Source: Heliopora coerulea
Taxonomy: Eukaryota > Cnidaria > Anthozoa > Scleralcyonacea > Helioporidae
Assembly: GCA_030142905.1 (NCBI GenBank)
Contig: JASJOG010000091.1
Span: 744,001-808,000 of the forward strand
Direction: 5' to 3'
DNA: 64,000 nt
Every line of letters starts with the position of its first letter. Positions within the stretch are counted from its first letter, which is position 1. Positions 62,502 to 64,000 of the stretch are shown here, piece after piece. Below the pieces are notes generated by a model. That model was not told where the DNA came from. It saw only the letters and a list, made by a program, of their open reading frames with translations, and did not search any database. A program made the position numbers and the translations under genes.

Positions 62502-64000
62502 CTGAAAAATTCAGTTTTCTCCAGTTTACTCCAAGAAATCCTGTTATTAACTTTTCTTCTTGTTTTGCATAAAGCTTGCAATAAACAAATCTTATCTCGT
62601 GATACCCATTTGATGACATTCTAACCGAGAATTCTTAATTTTTTAAAGAAATAGTGAGCCACCCTACAACAGAGAATTCTGCGGAATTCCTCCGTTTGAT
62701 TTAAATTTACAAGCCTTCGCCATATGGATTGTGAGGTTAACAAAAATTCTGTCAAATTTCAGCAAATTTTAATGACAATATTTTGAAAAACCGTCATTTT
62801 TCTACGGTAGGCAGCAATATGATCGATCGCAATCTTTTACAGAACTACGCACGCTTGGCAGTGCATCGCGCAGGAGGCATGCTGTTGAGGTTTGATCCCA
62901 CACCCAGCCAGCCAAGTAGACAATCAAAGTATTGACATTTGATTCTAATGAAGGGCTTTTCCTCGAAACGTCTATACCTTCTCTCGCTTTTGTGGTAGAC
63001 TACTGCCTTTAGGCTTTCTACGTCGAAGCAAGGAACCCATGTTTGTGGCTAGTAAGTTACGTCTGTTTGTGTTTTGTTTGAACGGAACATACACGCTTAT
63101 CTTCTCCCAACGAGACACTTGTTGCCGCCAGCAAGGAAAACAGGGCTGTTTCTTAAGGTAGACGAAAGAAAAAATTACGACCTTTGTTCGTTGAAGCTTA
63201 TCGAGCCATCGTCACACTCAAGCCCATATCATCATAAACACTGATTAATCTTTTTGGTTCTTCATTCAGTATCTCCAACAGTAAACCAGATCTTTTTATT
63301 GCCAGACTATGTTGATATTAGCAAAATGAGCAAAGATTTAAACCGCCTTTCACATCCCAACAAGAGCAAAAGAAATAAATTTTGCCGCCATGTTTTTTAC
63401 ACGTTTAAAACACGCGTCCATCTCGCGACACTGAATCACTCGCGTTTTGTTACTAATTTCCGCTGGTAACGACCTGAAACTGTGTTCAGCCACCTTAAGT
63501 ATAACAGAATAAACGTAGTAACGGTAGTATTTCGACTTATAATTCATTATAAGGCGATTACAAACAAAAACGACAAAAACAACAGTAACAAACAACGGCA
63601 ACAACAACAGCATCAACTGCACCGATGATGACAATTACATTAACTGAGACACATAATGGCGACAAAGATGACGATAAAAAAGCCAGTGACAATGACGATA
63701 ATCAAAAAAAATATGATGTAGCACGCTTGAGGACAGGAAAAAATTGAGCTGAAGACCAGTGATGTTTGGGAGAATCGCCTTACGACACTTCTAACAAAAA
63801 GAAACTGAGCAGGGGTATTTTTGTTTATATGGTATGTCGTCGACGCAATTTTCCCTTTTGTAAAAGGTCTTTGCCATTCATATCGGTCGATGCCATCTTA
63901 ATGTTTTCTGGTTCCCCAAGTGTACTCCGAGGACGCTCACTAAATGAGATGTTTATTAAATTGCCCAGTTTTAACCACGGTCAATCAAGCCTGCAAACCT
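62502..64000. other. Upstream intron with PLE 3'-end relic
   Basis: At 62946-62985, CTAATGAAGGGC and CTCGAAACGTCTATAC resemble a decayed PLE 3' end. 63565-63680 is a CAA/ACA-rich tract. No exon of the host gene was found right of 62501. Confidence 0.45.

Overview
The window is eukaryotic and most likely from an invertebrate animal. It is AT-rich, has long introns with canonical GT-AG junctions, and is saturated with Penelope-like retroelements (PLEs), hammerhead ribozymes, (TA)n microsatellites, DNA-transposon derivatives and tRNA-derived repeats. The mix (GIY-YIG PLEs, THAP transposase, P2X7-like zinc protein, hAT, Harbinger and mariner relics) is what I would expect of a cnidarian such as a coral or anemone. 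That assignment is inference, not proof.

Host gene: one gene runs on the minus strand across almost the whole window. I traced 20 exons between 62501 and 10426. Every one of the 19 successive junctions keeps the reading frame, giving about 1000 codons. The protein resembles the central to C-terminal part of spatacsin (SPG11), a large protein of lysosome and autophagy biology. The 5' exons lie right of the window; the last exon(s) were not found and may lie left of position 1 or in the repeat-rich left 10 kb.

Left flank (1-10.4 kb): microsatellites, two tandem tRNA-like repeats with inverted arms, a PLE 3' fragment ending in a complete hammerhead ribozyme (3011-3070), a mariner MITE, a decayed Crypton/KIAA1958-type tyrosine recombinase (minus), a small palindromic MITE, a nearly intact PLE (6.84-9.24 kb) and a PLE relic.

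Introns 10.5-31.5 kb: a fold-back repeat, a hAT fragment, a Harbinger remnant, a head-to-head PLE chimera (19.9-21.1 kb), a hAT MITE with 8-bp target duplication, a tandem array inside a 27-bp duplication, and a PLE with 300-bp inverted termini (27.85-30.13 kb).

Intron 31.96-40.83 kb is a PLE nest: five PLE copies, a mariner deletion derivative and three further canonical hammerheads, two of them in inverted orientation.

Right part (40-64 kb): more exons, PLE fragments, a 5.2-kb DNA transposon with a TTAA-type flank that carries a THAP/DDE transposase (broken) and a separate P2X7-like zinc-domain gene (48.09-53.25 kb), a fold-back element with 12-bp target duplication, a MITE, and a 5'-truncated non-LTR retrotransposon. 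No rRNA, CRISPR or intact canonical tRNA was seen.
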